63,195 nucleotides of DNA from Isotricha intestinalis. Lineage: Eukaryota; Ciliophora; Litostomatea; Vestibuliferida; Isotrichidae. The notes below the pieces were generated by a model that made no database searches, had not been told where the DNA came from, and saw nothing but the letters and a program-made list of their open reading frames with translations. Positions 27,542-37,666 of this stretch are shown here, one piece after another. The stretch is from contig JAJJLU010000372.1 of NCBI GenBank assembly GCA_023807065.1, positions 1 through 63,195 on the forward strand. Reading direction: 5' to 3'. The first letter of the stretch is position 1; the number at the start of each line of letters is the position of its first letter. Made by a program: the position numbers and the translations under genes.

Positions 27542-29611
27542 TTATATTTCATTAATTTTTTGATTGTATTGGAAACTTAAATTAGAATTTGGAATAATCT
27601 CCTCTTTTTTATAAATACAAACATTATATTTATTTATTTTAGGTTTAAAACTAAAATTTTCTACATTCATATTTTTATCTTTTTTTTTAATCCCAAAATT
27701 TATGATTTCTTTTTTATCAGTATAAGTTAACATATCATATAATCTCATACAAGCAATAATAAATTCTTTTTCAGATAAACTTTCATTTTCTTCTTTTAAT
27801 TCTTCAAAAATCGGAGATAAAATTTTTAAAATTTTATTATTTAATCCTTTAATATAAATATTATATTTAGAAATAATACCATCTTGATCTTTATCTAAAA
27901 TAGAAAATATTTTTTTAATAGAATTTAATTTTTGAACTTCAAACATATCATTAGATAAAATATTTGTATAAGATTCATTACAAGGACATTCTAAAGCTTG
28001 AACTTGTTTAGCAAGTTCTTTTTTTTTTAATAAATTTTTTTTAAAATCAGAATATAAAAAATTCAAATATTCTTGTTGATTATAATTATCATCTCTCCTA
28101 TAATTAGTATTTATGCAGGGAGAAAAAAATTTTTGTCCAGTTTGAGTATCAAATGGATTTTCAATTTGATCTTTAATTAATTTTTTTCTTTCTAAACTTT
28201 TAGACAAATAAGCATTTTGTCTTTCTGAAAATTTCATATTTGTATAAGCACAATTATATTTATTTATTTTTGGTTGAAACATAGTTTTTTTATTATATAT
28301 TTTATTAGTTAAATTTTGAATATTCAATTGTTGTTTTTTATAATTTGAATATAATTTTTCGAAACGATCAATTTCTAATTGATTATTTATCATATTATCC
28401 ATTACTTTACTTTTTTTATTTATATTTGGTGTAAAAGTACAATCATTTTCATCTTTATGTTTTTCTTTTAAATATTCTATTTTATTCTCAACATAATTTT
28501 TATAATTTAGAATATTATCATCATTATTATGTGATAATTTATTATTTAATCTATTTAATATTAAATGAGAAGATGATTTATTTATTTTAGGATGAAAAGT
28601 ACAATTTTCCATTCTTTCATTTTCAATATTATTTTTAATTTTATCTATTTTTTCTTGGGATTTTTCCTTTAATTTAATTCCTTTATGATATAATCTCTCA
28701 CCAAAATTTAATATACTTTCACTATTTGAAGAAGATAATGGACGATTTCTTATAATTTTATTTTGTGATTTATTCATATTTAATAATTGATTATTTTCTA
28801 AAACTGAATTTTTTTTAATTTGATTATTTTCTTTTATTGTTGATTTTGATAATTTATTTTTTGAACTTTGAGTTGGTAATAAATATGAATTACAACTTTG
28901 AGATCTTGTTAATATTTTTTGATTATTTACTTTTGATTCATTTAAAGAATTAATTTTTTGCTTATTTGATTTATTATAAATATCTCTTTCTGAATTATTA
29001 AAAGTATTTTTATGAAAAATTGAATGAGAATTATCATTATGATTTTTATTTAAAATTTTTTTTTTTGATTGATTTAAAATGGAATTTTTATTATTAGGAT
29101 TTATATAATTATTTGGAGTATAATAATTTGGGTTTTTTGTTTTTATTAAATTATTTAAATTTTCCTTTAGTTTATCGTAATTAAATAAAGCTTTATTTAA
29201 TTCTTCGTCATTTTTTATATTTGGTGATTCTTTAATTAAATCTTCAATTTTTGGTCTTTCAATTTTAAAATAATTTTCTTTAAATTGTAAATTATCATTT
29301 TTTCTTTTATCAATTAATTCATCTGAACCTAAATTCATTGAATTTTTTTCTATTAAATTATTATTTATTTGATTTTTATTATCTTTATTTAATTTCAAAA
29401 CATTTTTAATTTCATTCGTTAAATCTTTTAATGATTCAAAATCTAAACTATTTTGTAAACAAAAATCATAAGCTAATTCTTCTGGTTTTGAATCTGAATA
29501 AATTTTAAGAAATTTTTTATGATTTTCATTAAGCTCAATTGATAATATCATAATTTCTTTATGTTCATTTTTTTTCAAAGAAGAATCTTGAAGATTATTA
29601 TTTTCCATCAA
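27542..29611 (-). CDS. EF-hand protein with repeated PKIN motifs
   Basis: A 689-residue protein. At the N-terminus is a small conserved block (ILSIELNENHKKFLKIYSDS, then PEELAYDFCLQNSLD) of a kind I have seen in protist cytoskeletal proteins. From ~337 to the end a short motif recurs five times: CTFHPKINK (~337), CTFTPNINK (~389), TMFQPKINK (~441), KFFSPCIN (~500) and FSFKPKINK (~650). An EF-hand calcium loop, DKDQDGIISKYN, lies at ~567, with its flanking helices and a possible degenerate second hand. The rest is Asn/Lys/Ser linker. No membrane segment. The layout suggests a calcium-responsive structural protein of cilia or cortex, by inference. The first ATG of a Met-Met pair is used as the start. 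Confidence 0.75.
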   Translation of the reverse strand: MMENNNLQDSSLKKNEHKEIMILSIELNENHKKFLKIYSDSKPEELAYDFCLQNSLDFESLKDLTNEIKNVLKLNKDNKNQINNNLIEKNSMNLGSDELIDKRKNDNLQFKENYFKIERPKIEDLIKESPNIKNDEELNKALFNYDKLKENLNNLIKTKNPNYYTPNNYINPNNKNSILNQSKKKILNKNHNDNSHSIFHKNTFNNSERDIYNKSNKQKINSLNESKVNNQKILTRSQSCNSYLLPTQSSKNKLSKSTIKENNQIKKNSVLENNQLLNMNKSQNKIIRNRPLSSSNSESILNFGERLYHKGIKLKEKSQEKIDKIKNNIENERMENCTFHPKINKSSSHLILNRLNNKLSHNNDDNILNYKNYVENKIEYLKEKHKDENDCTFTPNINKKSKVMDNMINNQLEIDRFEKLYSNYKKQQLNIQNLTNKIYNKKTMFQPKINKYNCAYTNMKFSERQNAYLSKSLERKKLIKDQIENPFDTQTGQKFFSPCINTNYRRDDNYNQQEYLNFLYSDFKKNLLKKKELAKQVQALECPCNESYTNILSNDMFEVQKLNSIKKIFSILDKDQDGIISKYNIYIKGLNNKILKILSPIFEELKEENESLSEKEFIIACMRLYDMLTYTDKKEIINFGIKKKDKNMNVENFSFKPKINKYNVCIYKKEEIIPNSNLSFQYNQKINEI

Positions 29612-29707
29612 TTACTTAAATTTAAAAAAATTAATTTAAAAATGTTAATTAAAAAAATGAAAATATAAAATCATTGAATCCATTATTTTTTTTATTTAAA
29701 AAATAAA

Positions 29708-31144
29708 ATGGAAAATAAAGATATAATCCAAGAAAAAAAAAATACTGTTGAAACAACAGAAAAAATAAATATTATTATTAAAGTAAACAATTCAAATGAA
29801 TTCCTTAATAATAAAAGAGAAAGAGAAGAAAATGATTTAAATCATCAAATTAATGTTAAAACAAATAATGAAAGCATCACATCAAGAATTGAAAAACATA
29901 TTCAAAGTTTAACAAACTGTAAAGAATGTGGAAAGGAAAAATCAAAGCAAATCAATGATAACACAGAATTTTTTTCTTTTTTAAATAAAAAAATTTTAAA
30001 AAATCCAATTGATAAAGTGAATATTAAAAAACTATATGGAAATATCTCTATAAAAAATTTATGTGAAGAATGTTTAAGTAAAGAGTTAGTAATTGGAGGA
30101 GTAAATAATTTATTAAAAAAAATTAATAATGATATTGATGATCTTTCAATTTCTCTTAGTCAAATTTTTATAAATTCATTTATGAAAAGATTAGATGATT
30201 TAAATAAATCAATGATTAAAAATATTGTTGAAACTGAAGAAGTAATGAATAAAATGACATTGCATTTAATGTTAAGTAAAAATAAAATTCAATTTCAACA
30301 ATTTAATGAAGATATGATTATATGTAAGAATCTTTTAAATATTATAAGAGAAGCTTATTTAAATTTATACAAGTCAATATTTGAAGAAAATGATATTTTG
30401 AAAAAAACATTAAATAATATTAATAACCCTCAAAATCAAATAAAATTTGAAAAGTTGATTTATCTAATAAAAGATATAAATAAGAGTTATATTATAAACA
30501 AAAAAAATAATAATAATAAAATAGACAATCTTTTAAATAATATTTTATTTCAAAATAAATTGAAATCTCAATTATTATTTCCACCAAATTTTGATAATAA
30601 TTATAATCCCTTAAATTCTTTTCAATTTAGTAAAGATGCCAATAATACTTTAATAACAAATAATTTATTTCAATCTATAAATAATAATATATCATTAGAA
30701 TACCCTGATTTAATTTTTAATAATAATAATATTATCCCTCCAACACATGATTCTTTAAATAATATTCCATACCCAAATGATTTTAATATGCATTCTAATT
30801 GTTCTGATAATCTTCCTTTAAATCAATTTAATCAATTTTACAATATGGAAAACTTATTATTTCCTGTTCAAAAGTTTGAAAAAAATAATATTCAAAATAA
30901 TTTTAACCACATTAGAAATCTTCCTCAAGAAAAGAGTAATTTTTATTATGATTTTAATAATATTATAAATGCCCCAAATAACTTAGTTCAGAATTATTGT
31001 GATGGAAACAGAAATCAAAATAATAAGAAAATAAATGAAAATAAAACTGGTAATTCGAACAATATGTTAAATGAATTAACAAAACAAGAAGTAAAAGAGA
31101 ATAATAACACCCCCAATGATTCCAAAGATAATAATCAAAAATAA
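29708..31144 (+). CDS. Protein with paired CxxC motifs and helical core, function unknown
   Basis: A 478-residue protein I cannot name. Residues ~70-125 hold CKECGK and, ~50 residues later, LCEECL, spaced as a possible single zinc site. Residues ~125-260 form a helical region (LLKKINNDIDDLSISLSQIF, NKMTLHLMLSKNKIQFQQFN). The C-terminal 200 residues are Asn/Pro/Phe-rich low complexity with repeated NPLN/PND-type turns, probably disordered. There are no transmembrane segments. The start at 29708 follows an A-rich leader and lies 96 bases from the divergent start of the EF-hand gene. Confidence 0.6.
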   Translation: MENKDIIQEKKNTVETTEKINIIIKVNNSNEFLNNKREREENDLNHQINVKTNNESITSRIEKHIQSLTNCKECGKEKSKQINDNTEFFSFLNKKILKNPIDKVNIKKLYGNISIKNLCEECLSKELVIGGVNNLLKKINNDIDDLSISLSQIFINSFMKRLDDLNKSMIKNIVETEEVMNKMTLHLMLSKNKIQFQQFNEDMIICKNLLNIIREAYLNLYKSIFEENDILKKTLNNINNPQNQIKFEKLIYLIKDINKSYIINKKNNNNKIDNLLNNILFQNKLKSQLLFPPNFDNNYNPLNSFQFSKDANNTLITNNLFQSINNNISLEYPDLIFNNNNIIPPTHDSLNNIPYPNDFNMHSNCSDNLPLNQFNQFYNMENLLFPVQKFEKNNIQNNFNHIRNLPQEKSNFYYDFNNIINAPNNLVQNYCDGNRNQNNKKINENKTGNSNNMLNELTKQEVKENNNTPNDSKDNNQK

Positions 31145-31618
31145 TTTAATCAAAACAAAAATAACCATATTTTTCTATTTTATTTTTTGTATATTTTTAA
31201 CCTTATTATGATATTTAAGAGAAATTTCGGTCACAAAAAAATAAATTGAATTTATTAATTATAAATAAGAGTTTTATAATTGTTCTATTCTTAAAAAATA
31301 TAATAATATTTAAAAATAAATATAATAATTATTTATATATTTGATTATTCATAATTTTTTCCATTTGATATTTATTCTGAAATTAATTGTTAAAAAAAAT
31401 TCACAAGCTTTTAATGATAGAAGAATAAAATCTTTAAGATTTATTTATCTTCTTAATTCATTATGAACAATTAATTAAATGTCTTAATGAAGAAAAAGTA
31501 AAAAACTCCTATTTATTTAAGTTTTTTATATTATTATTATGTTAAAAAAATTTTTTTTAAAAATTATTTTATTTAAAGCAATTAATAAGGAAAAAAAAAT
31601 TTTTTTTATAGAATTATT
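31145..31618. other. AT-rich spacer between convergent genes
   Basis: About 470 bases with A/T tracts and no ORF or structured block that I can support. Confidence 0.5.
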
Positions 31619-33193
31619 TTAACTTTTAATTTTATTATAGACCAATTTTTCCTGTAAATGATTTCTTTCTTCTTCAAATTTATTTTTCTTATTATTATTA
31701 TTGTTTTTTATTTTTAAAAAATCATATATTTCTTTTAAATAAATTATTATTTTTTTATAACTTTTTGGAATATCATCATTATTTAAAATAAAAATATCTT
31801 TATTACTTTCTGAAATTTTTATAAATAAAACAATAATTTTATCTGACAGCCGTTCAATATTTTTTAAAGTTTCAATATTAATTAAAAATTTCCTTATTTG
31901 ACAATTAGATATTTTTTTTAATTCTTGTAACAAAAAATCATAATTAATATCATTAGAATATACCCTTCCTGCAATTAATAATATTAATTGAATTAAACAA
32001 CTTATTTTTTTTTTAGAATCTTCATTATTTACTTTTGAATTTAAAATTGAGTATTCATCTTCTTTTTGAATAAAGCATAAAGAACATTGTGCAGTAAGAG
32101 AGGGATTAAATTTATTTAAATTTTGATTTTTTAAATCTTTTATATTCTTACCCAATAATTCTAAATAATCATTTAATATTTTAGAAGGGGGATTATTACT
32201 ATATATTGATCGGATTCTCTTAGAAAAAAATAATCTAATTTTTAAAGGTACTATATCAGATTTAGAAACTAAATAAAAGCATTTTTCTTTTAAACTTGTA
32301 ATTTTACTTAAAATATTTTTATTTATATAACACTTTTTTTCATAATCAAAATTATTATTTATATCATCATTTTCAAAATTATTACTTGGTCTTTCATTAT
32401 AATTATCTTCATTAATAATTTTTACTTTTTCTTGAATAGAATTAATAGCAGGAATATCAATAATAGAAAATTTCCTTATATCATTATTTATCACATTATT
32501 ATATATTGGTTTATTAGTTTTTTTTTTATTTTCAACATTGGATTTCTTTATATTTTCATTTTTTATTTTATTTTTATTAGAATTTATTTCATTATTTGAA
32601 TAAAAATGATATTGAAACGAACCTATTGAATAATGCTCATTATTATTTGTTCCACTATGATTACTATTTATGGAGTTTTTTTTAACAACTTTTTGTATTT
32701 TTGAAGGGAATTTACTTTTAGTTAATTTTAAGGAGTTGTTATTTCCTATAATATTGGCATTTTTAGATGAAAAAGAAGTATTATTTATATTTTTATTTTT
32801 ATAACTTGGAGATTTATTTTTTGAAATTTGAAAATTTTTTTTTTTCTCTATTTTTGATTTTTTTAAATTTAAACCTAAATCACTATGTAATTTATATTCT
32901 TTTAATAAATTTGAACTTTTACCTTTTAAAGGAGTTCTTGTTTTGATTCTTATAGGAGAATCAAAATTATTTACCAATTCAGAATGAGTTAAATTATTTT
33001 TAATTATATTTTCCTCATTTTCTGTTTTTAATAAAATTTCCATTGCTTTTTTATAAAGTAATTCATATTGAATTTTTATCTTTTTCATTTCATTTGATAA
33101 ATTTAATATATTATTATCTAATTTTTTTTTTGATTCTTCGTAAAAATCTGTTAATTGTTGTTTGAAATCAAGAGAAATTGAAACATCAGTCAT
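31619..33193 (-). CDS. Coiled-coil/Asn-Lys-rich protein of unknown function
   Basis: Not recognised. The frame is open from an ATG at 33223, but the first ten residues (MFIQKLAIKN) are hydrophobic leader-like, and MTDVSISLDFKQQLTDF at 33193 is the more natural start, giving ~524 residues. An N-terminal coiled coil (~15-65) is followed by a disordered basic, Ser/Asn-rich middle. Residues ~290-515 look folded and helical, with conserved-looking Cys and Leu positions (LTAQCSLCFIQKEDE, LIQLILLIAGRVYS, IERLSDKIIVLFIKIS). No metal-binding or catalytic signature can be named. Confidence 0.6.
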   Translation of the reverse strand: MTDVSISLDFKQQLTDFYEESKKKLDNNILNLSNEMKKIKIQYELLYKKAMEILLKTENEENIIKNNLTHSELVNNFDSPIRIKTRTPLKGKSSNLLKEYKLHSDLGLNLKKSKIEKKKNFQISKNKSPSYKNKNINNTSFSSKNANIIGNNNSLKLTKSKFPSKIQKVVKKNSINSNHSGTNNNEHYSIGSFQYHFYSNNEINSNKNKIKNENIKKSNVENKKKTNKPIYNNVINNDIRKFSIIDIPAINSIQEKVKIINEDNYNERPSNNFENDDINNNFDYEKKCYINKNILSKITSLKEKCFYLVSKSDIVPLKIRLFFSKRIRSIYSNNPPSKILNDYLELLGKNIKDLKNQNLNKFNPSLTAQCSLCFIQKEDEYSILNSKVNNEDSKKKISCLIQLILLIAGRVYSNDINYDFLLQELKKISNCQIRKFLINIETLKNIERLSDKIIVLFIKISESNKDIFILNNDDIPKSYKKIIIYLKEIYDFLKIKNNNNNKKNKFEEERNHLQEKLVYNKIKS

Positions 33194-33223
33194 ATTTTTA
33201 ATTGCTAATTTTTGAATGAACAA

Positions 33224-33933
33224 TTTTTACATTTATTAAATAAATAAATTAACAAAACAATATTTTTTTAAAAAAAAAGAAAAAATCTTTTTAAAGAAGA
33301 TAAATAAAATATTTTTTATAATAAAAAAAAGAAATATTATAAATTCAATTAGATAGATGATGTTTCAATTTAGAGAAGATAAAATAAGAGAAGATGTAAT
33401 AGTTAAGTCAATTCTTAAAAAAATAAATATATTATTTAAAAATAAATATAATTAACCTATTAACAGATGATTCTATTATTAATAACAGAGTTAAAACTAT
33501 ATAAAATATAGTTTTTAAAATAATCATTTTATTTTAATTATTTTTACTTTTATTATATTTTTTTAAAATTCTTAACTGAAATTAAATTTAATATTAAAGA
33601 TATAAAAAACAAGTATTAAAATAAAGTAAATAACTTTTATTTATTGATTTATTGTAAACATCAAAGAATCACTATCATAATGTCTTTCTTAAATTGAATT
33701 ATCTTTATCTAAATTAATGAACCTAAACTTTCATAAAATTCTATATAGAATATATTTTCTTCAAAAACGAATTCAAGTTATTTTTTTCATTTCTTTTTTA
33801 TTCTTTCCCAAAATTTTTTTATCTATATTATAAAGTTATTCGAACTTTTGGGTTATGGTTAACTTTATTAAGTTTTTGTTAATAAAAATTTTAAAAATAA
33901 AAAATAAATGAATGAGGAAATTTATATAATTAA
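33224..33933. other. 710-base spacer with weak coding-like fragments
   Basis: Mostly A/T-rich. On the minus strand 33709-33777 reads as 22 codons of ordinary-looking protein (LEFVFEENIFYIEFYESLGS) before a stop, and a second fragment lies just downstream in another frame. This may be a decayed gene. Runs of this length also occur by chance at this base composition. Confidence 0.35.
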
Positions 33934-34554
33934 TTAAGAATCTAAATCCAAATTATTTTTATTTATATTTTCTTCTTGAATTGTTATTAGATTATCTATA
34001 TCTTTATCAAAATTATTTTTTAAATCATTTACTAAACTTAATAATAAAGCCATTTTATTTGATTCACAATTTAATTTATTATTTATCATTTCTGTTTTCT
34101 GTAATATCTGTTTATTTTCATCTGCTACTTTATTTATTTTTTTATTTAATATTTCTTGTGTATCAATTTTATTAATAATTTTTCCTATTTCTTCATATTG
34201 AATTTTATCATCTTTTTCTTTTTGAGCAAGGATTAATTTTTCATTATATTTTGAAATTTCTTTTTTAGTTTCTGATATATCTTCACTTAATTTTTGAGAA
34301 ATATTACTATGATATTTTTTATCCATTTGCTTTAATTTTTGAATATTTTCAGCCTTTAAAATATTAATTTCTATTAAGTCAATTTCATTCAAAATTTCAT
34401 TTAAAATTTGAGTCATTTCATTTCTTGAAAAAGTATTAAAATGATTCATAAAATCTAAATATTTTGAAGCTAAATTTCTTATATTTTGTTCTTTTAATAA
34501 AATTCTTTTTGTAATTGCAGAATCCTCTTCATTTAAAACATTTTGTTCATTCAT
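33934..34554 (-). CDS. THOC7: THO complex subunit 7
   Basis: A 206-residue all-helical protein that matches the THOC7/Mft1 plan in length and sequence pattern: a start with EEDSAITKRILLKEQNIRNL, a helix around MNHFNTFSRNEM, then ISETKKEISKYNEKLILAQK followed by DDKIQYEEIGKIINKI and TQEILNKKI. The A-K...R/K-x-x-Y-x-x-I-x-K-x-I segment is the family's most recognisable part. Family knowledge: THOC7 pairs with THOC5 in the THO/TREX complex, which couples transcription to mRNA export in the nucleus. No oddities. The start follows a clean A-rich leader. Confidence 0.8.
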   Translation of the reverse strand: MNEQNVLNEEDSAITKRILLKEQNIRNLASKYLDFMNHFNTFSRNEMTQILNEILNEIDLIEINILKAENIQKLKQMDKKYHSNISQKLSEDISETKKEISKYNEKLILAQKEKDDKIQYEEIGKIINKIDTQEILNKKINKVADENKQILQKTEMINNKLNCESNKMALLLSLVNDLKNNFDKDIDNLITIQEENINKNNLDLDS

Positions 34555-34929
34555 TAAATAAAATTAATTTATTAATTAAAAAAATAAATAAATTTTAAAT
34601 TTATGACAATAAATATATATATATATTCATAATTTAAAAGTTTATATATAAACATTTTTTTTTGTTTATAAAAAAATATTGAATATACAAATTATGTTAA
34701 TAATTAAATAATAATTGATTATGTATACAATCATAATTCTTTAAAACAAGTAAAATCTTTTAAAAGATTTTATACCAGATATCTTTTTCCCTAATTAATA
34801 TTAAAATTAATTTAAGAAAAATTTGCTTTAAATTTATTTACTTGACAATTTACAAAAAGTTAAAATCAAAAACAAATATTAAGAGTAAATATATAATATT
34901 TGATAAATTTACAAACATTTATTTGAATA
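34555..34929. other. AT-rich spacer
   Basis: A 375-base gap between tandem minus-strand genes, including a short TA dinucleotide run near 34612-34624. No gene or structured block seen. Confidence 0.5.
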
Positions 34930-36465
34930 TTATTCATCAATTGGAATAGTTTCATCTTCAATTTCATCTAATTTTTCAATTATTGTACATTTTTTGTCAT
35001 TATCAATATCATTATTCATTGAAATATTTAAATCAGGAATTTCTTCATTTAAATTTTTTCCCTCTTTTTTTAAATTTGAAATTCCGTTAAAATTTTTTCT
35101 CATAATTTTACTTATTTGATTTAATTCTATATTATTGTCTTTTATTTTATCTTTTTCATTTTTATTTTTAAGTGCAACTATATTTTTCTTAATATAATAA
35201 TTTTCTTCTAATTTTTTTATAGTTGAATAACTAATTGTAAAGTCTAAAGCGTTTTTAATTAGTTTTTCCCTATACTCACTAATATTTTGAGCACTTTTAA
35301 AATTAATTTTTCTATAAAATGATAAAAAATCATCTTTTGTTTTAAAGTTATTTATTCTTTCTTCTTCTGATTTTAAAAAAGAAAGACTAAAATTTAGAAT
35401 AAAATGAATTCCTTCTGAAATTAAACAATCCCATAATCTTACTGTCACAGAAAAATCAATGATGTCTTCATATAAAGTAATTAATTGTAATTTTATCCAA
35501 TTTTCAATATTTATTTTTAATTTTTTAATTGTTTTATCAATATTAGGTAATCTTTGTCTGATTAATTCCATTATTAAAAAACAATATAAATCTAATTTTG
35601 AAGTATCTTCTAAAAAAAAATTTCTTAGAGATAAACCATAAAAAGGAGAAAATAGATATCTTATAAAAAGAAAAGATTCTTCCTCATTACAATCACTAAT
35701 AATTAAAATATTTTTGAAAATATTAATAATTTCATTATTAAATTTTATATCTTCGTCATATAAACAATATGCCTTTGATAGATTAAAAAGGGGGATAGAC
35801 CAATTATTATTTTGAAATAATTTATCTTTAGATAAATTATTTTTAATATCTTCTCTAATTTTATTTTCTTTTTCATTACTTAAAGATAAATTTAATAATT
35901 CATTATAAATAATTGAATTTCCAGCTTCGAATTTTGAATCAATTTCTATATATTTATTTCTAGCAATACAAATCCAAATTAACCATCTTAAATTATTTGG
36001 AGGTCCCCTAATTAAAATTTTATTTAATTTTTTCTGTTTTAAAACATTTAATTTATCAAATAAACAGTTTATATTTAATTTTAAATCATAAAGACTTATA
36101 TCAGAATTTGATCTCTTTGAATCTATTTGTGATTTTAATATTGTTGATTCTGATTTTGACGCTATGTTTAAATTATTTAAAGTATATTCTTTAAAATTTT
36201 TTCCTTTAATTTTATCAATTGCTTTTATAACTTTAAATATATTATATTTGTTTGGATCATTTTGAGTTGTAATCAATATAGTGGAATTTTCATTATTATT
36301 ATTTAATTTATTATAAAATTTATATTTTATTAACCATTCTGCAAAATAATAAAAATCATTTCTTCTCAACTTTTCATTTGAGTTTACATTTGAACTAAAA
36401 ATGTTTAACATTGCAAATTTTGAAAATGAATTAACTTTTCTATGCTTACTAACGCATAAACCCAT
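34930..36465 (-). CDS. TBC-domain protein, N-acylated, lacking both catalytic fingers
   Basis: A 511-residue protein starting MGLCVSKHRK, a strong dual myristoylation/palmitoylation signal. The TBC (Rab-GAP-like) domain covers ~145-390: KILIRGPPNNLRWLIWICIA, the helix with IREDIKNNLSKDKLF, LFIRYLFSPFYGLSLRNFF, YCFLIMELIRQRLP, WIKLQLITLYED and VTVRLWDCLISEGIHFILNF. Active TBC GAPs carry IxxDxxR and YxQGM. Here the first reads IREDIKNN (Arg replaced by Asn), and no YCQG is present at the matching place (DEDIKFNNEI). The fold is therefore present without the arginine and glutamine fingers. I infer a membrane-bound Rab-binding scaffold, not a GAP. A polar C-terminal tail of ~120 residues follows. 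Confidence 0.82.
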   Translation of the reverse strand: MGLCVSKHRKVNSFSKFAMLNIFSSNVNSNEKLRRNDFYYFAEWLIKYKFYNKLNNNNENSTILITTQNDPNKYNIFKVIKAIDKIKGKNFKEYTLNNLNIASKSESTILKSQIDSKRSNSDISLYDLKLNINCLFDKLNVLKQKKLNKILIRGPPNNLRWLIWICIARNKYIEIDSKFEAGNSIIYNELLNLSLSNEKENKIREDIKNNLSKDKLFQNNNWSIPLFNLSKAYCLYDEDIKFNNEIINIFKNILIISDCNEEESFLFIRYLFSPFYGLSLRNFFLEDTSKLDLYCFLIMELIRQRLPNIDKTIKKLKINIENWIKLQLITLYEDIIDFSVTVRLWDCLISEGIHFILNFSLSFLKSEEERINNFKTKDDFLSFYRKINFKSAQNISEYREKLIKNALDFTISYSTIKKLEENYYIKKNIVALKNKNEKDKIKDNNIELNQISKIMRKNFNGISNLKKEGKNLNEEIPDLNISMNNDIDNDKKCTIIEKLDEIEDETIPIDE

Positions 36466-36625
36466 TTTAATAGAATTACAAATATAAATATATAATTTAT
36501 TTTTTATTATTTATAAAAAATTAAATATAACTCTTTAATTATTTAAAAATATTATTATATATTAAATCTGATTTAAAATTGAAAAATAGTTTTAAATTAT
36601 ATAATTCTAATTAAAAGGTCTTTTA

Positions 36626-37552
36626 TTATTGAATTTGCCAATTAATTTCTTTAATTCCATTTTTTTTCAAATATTCATTACATTCACTAAATTGTTTACT
36701 TATAGTAAAATCTCCTTTTTTTTGTGCTAAAGGACTAGGATGAATATTAGTAATAATTAAATGTTTTTTTCCATCAATTAATTTCTTTTTTTCAATAGCA
36801 AAATTTCCCCATAATAAAAACACAATATTTTTTTTTAAAGAACTAATTTTACTAATAACAAAATCAGTGAATAAATTCCATTTTGAATTTTTTTGATGAG
36901 AATTAGCTTTTTTGCATTCAACAGTTAAAGTAGAATTAATTAAAAAAACTCCTTGTTCAGCCCAAGAAGTTAAATCACCATGTAAAGGTTTTTTAAATTG
37001 AATATTATTATCTTTTTCTAAACATTTATATATATTTAATAAACTTTGAGGAATTCTTTGACTTTTATTAACACTGAAACTTAATCCCATTGCATCTCCT
37101 GGATTTGGATAAGGATCTTGTCCTATTATAACTACTTTAATTTCAGAATATTTTGTTATTTGAAAAGCTTTAAATATATTTTCTTTTGGAGGAAATATTA
37201 TTTTATTTTCATATTCTTTTTTTAAAAAATTATATGTATATAACATATTTTTATTATTTGGTTCTAATATATAATCTTTTAAAGGATCTTTCCATGTCTC
37301 TAATGTTTCTATAAATGATGAATAAGTTGGATAAAATTTAGAAGGAGAATTTTCAATAGTTTCTTTTGGTAAATTTGAAGGATGATTTTCAATAGTTTCT
37401 TTTGGTAAATTTATCTTATTTTCTAATTTTTGATTTTCATTTTGAGGTTTTTTTCTAACGATTTTTTCTTCTTCTGGTTTTTCATTTTTAGTATCTTCTG
37501 ATGTCTTTTTTCGCTTTAATGTTACAAAGTTATCTAAAACTCTTTGTTTCAT
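36626..37552 (-). CDS. UNG: Uracil-DNA glycosylase (family 1)
   Basis: A 308-residue UNG. The catalytic motif GQDPYPNPGDAMGLSFSV starts near residue 144 with the catalytic Asp at ~146. The uracil-binding Asn lies in FLINSTLTVE, and the leucine-loop motif reads HPSPLAQKKG near 269-278. LLWGNFA and GDLTSWAEQGV also match the family. The enzyme excises uracil from DNA to start base-excision repair. The N-terminal ~95 residues are a nuclear-type basic tail. The first residues, MKQRVLDNFVTLKRKK, resemble the PCNA-binding box of nuclear UNG, with Val in the last aromatic position. A 15-residue unit, LPKETIENxPSx, is duplicated in the linker. All key residues are present. Confidence 0.96.
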   Translation of the reverse strand: MKQRVLDNFVTLKRKKTSEDTKNEKPEEEKIVRKKPQNENQKLENKINLPKETIENHPSNLPKETIENSPSKFYPTYSSFIETLETWKDPLKDYILEPNNKNMLYTYNFLKKEYENKIIFPPKENIFKAFQITKYSEIKVVIIGQDPYPNPGDAMGLSFSVNKSQRIPQSLLNIYKCLEKDNNIQFKKPLHGDLTSWAEQGVFLINSTLTVECKKANSHQKNSKWNLFTDFVISKISSLKKNIVFLLWGNFAIEKKKLIDGKKHLIITNIHPSPLAQKKGDFTISKQFSECNEYLKKNGIKEINWQIQ

Positions 37553-37666
37553 TTAAAATTTATTGAACCGCTTTTTTAATGTTATTATTTTTTAAAATTT
37601 TAAAATATTAATATATATAATTATTAAAAAATATATAAATTATTAATTACTTTTTATAATTTAATA

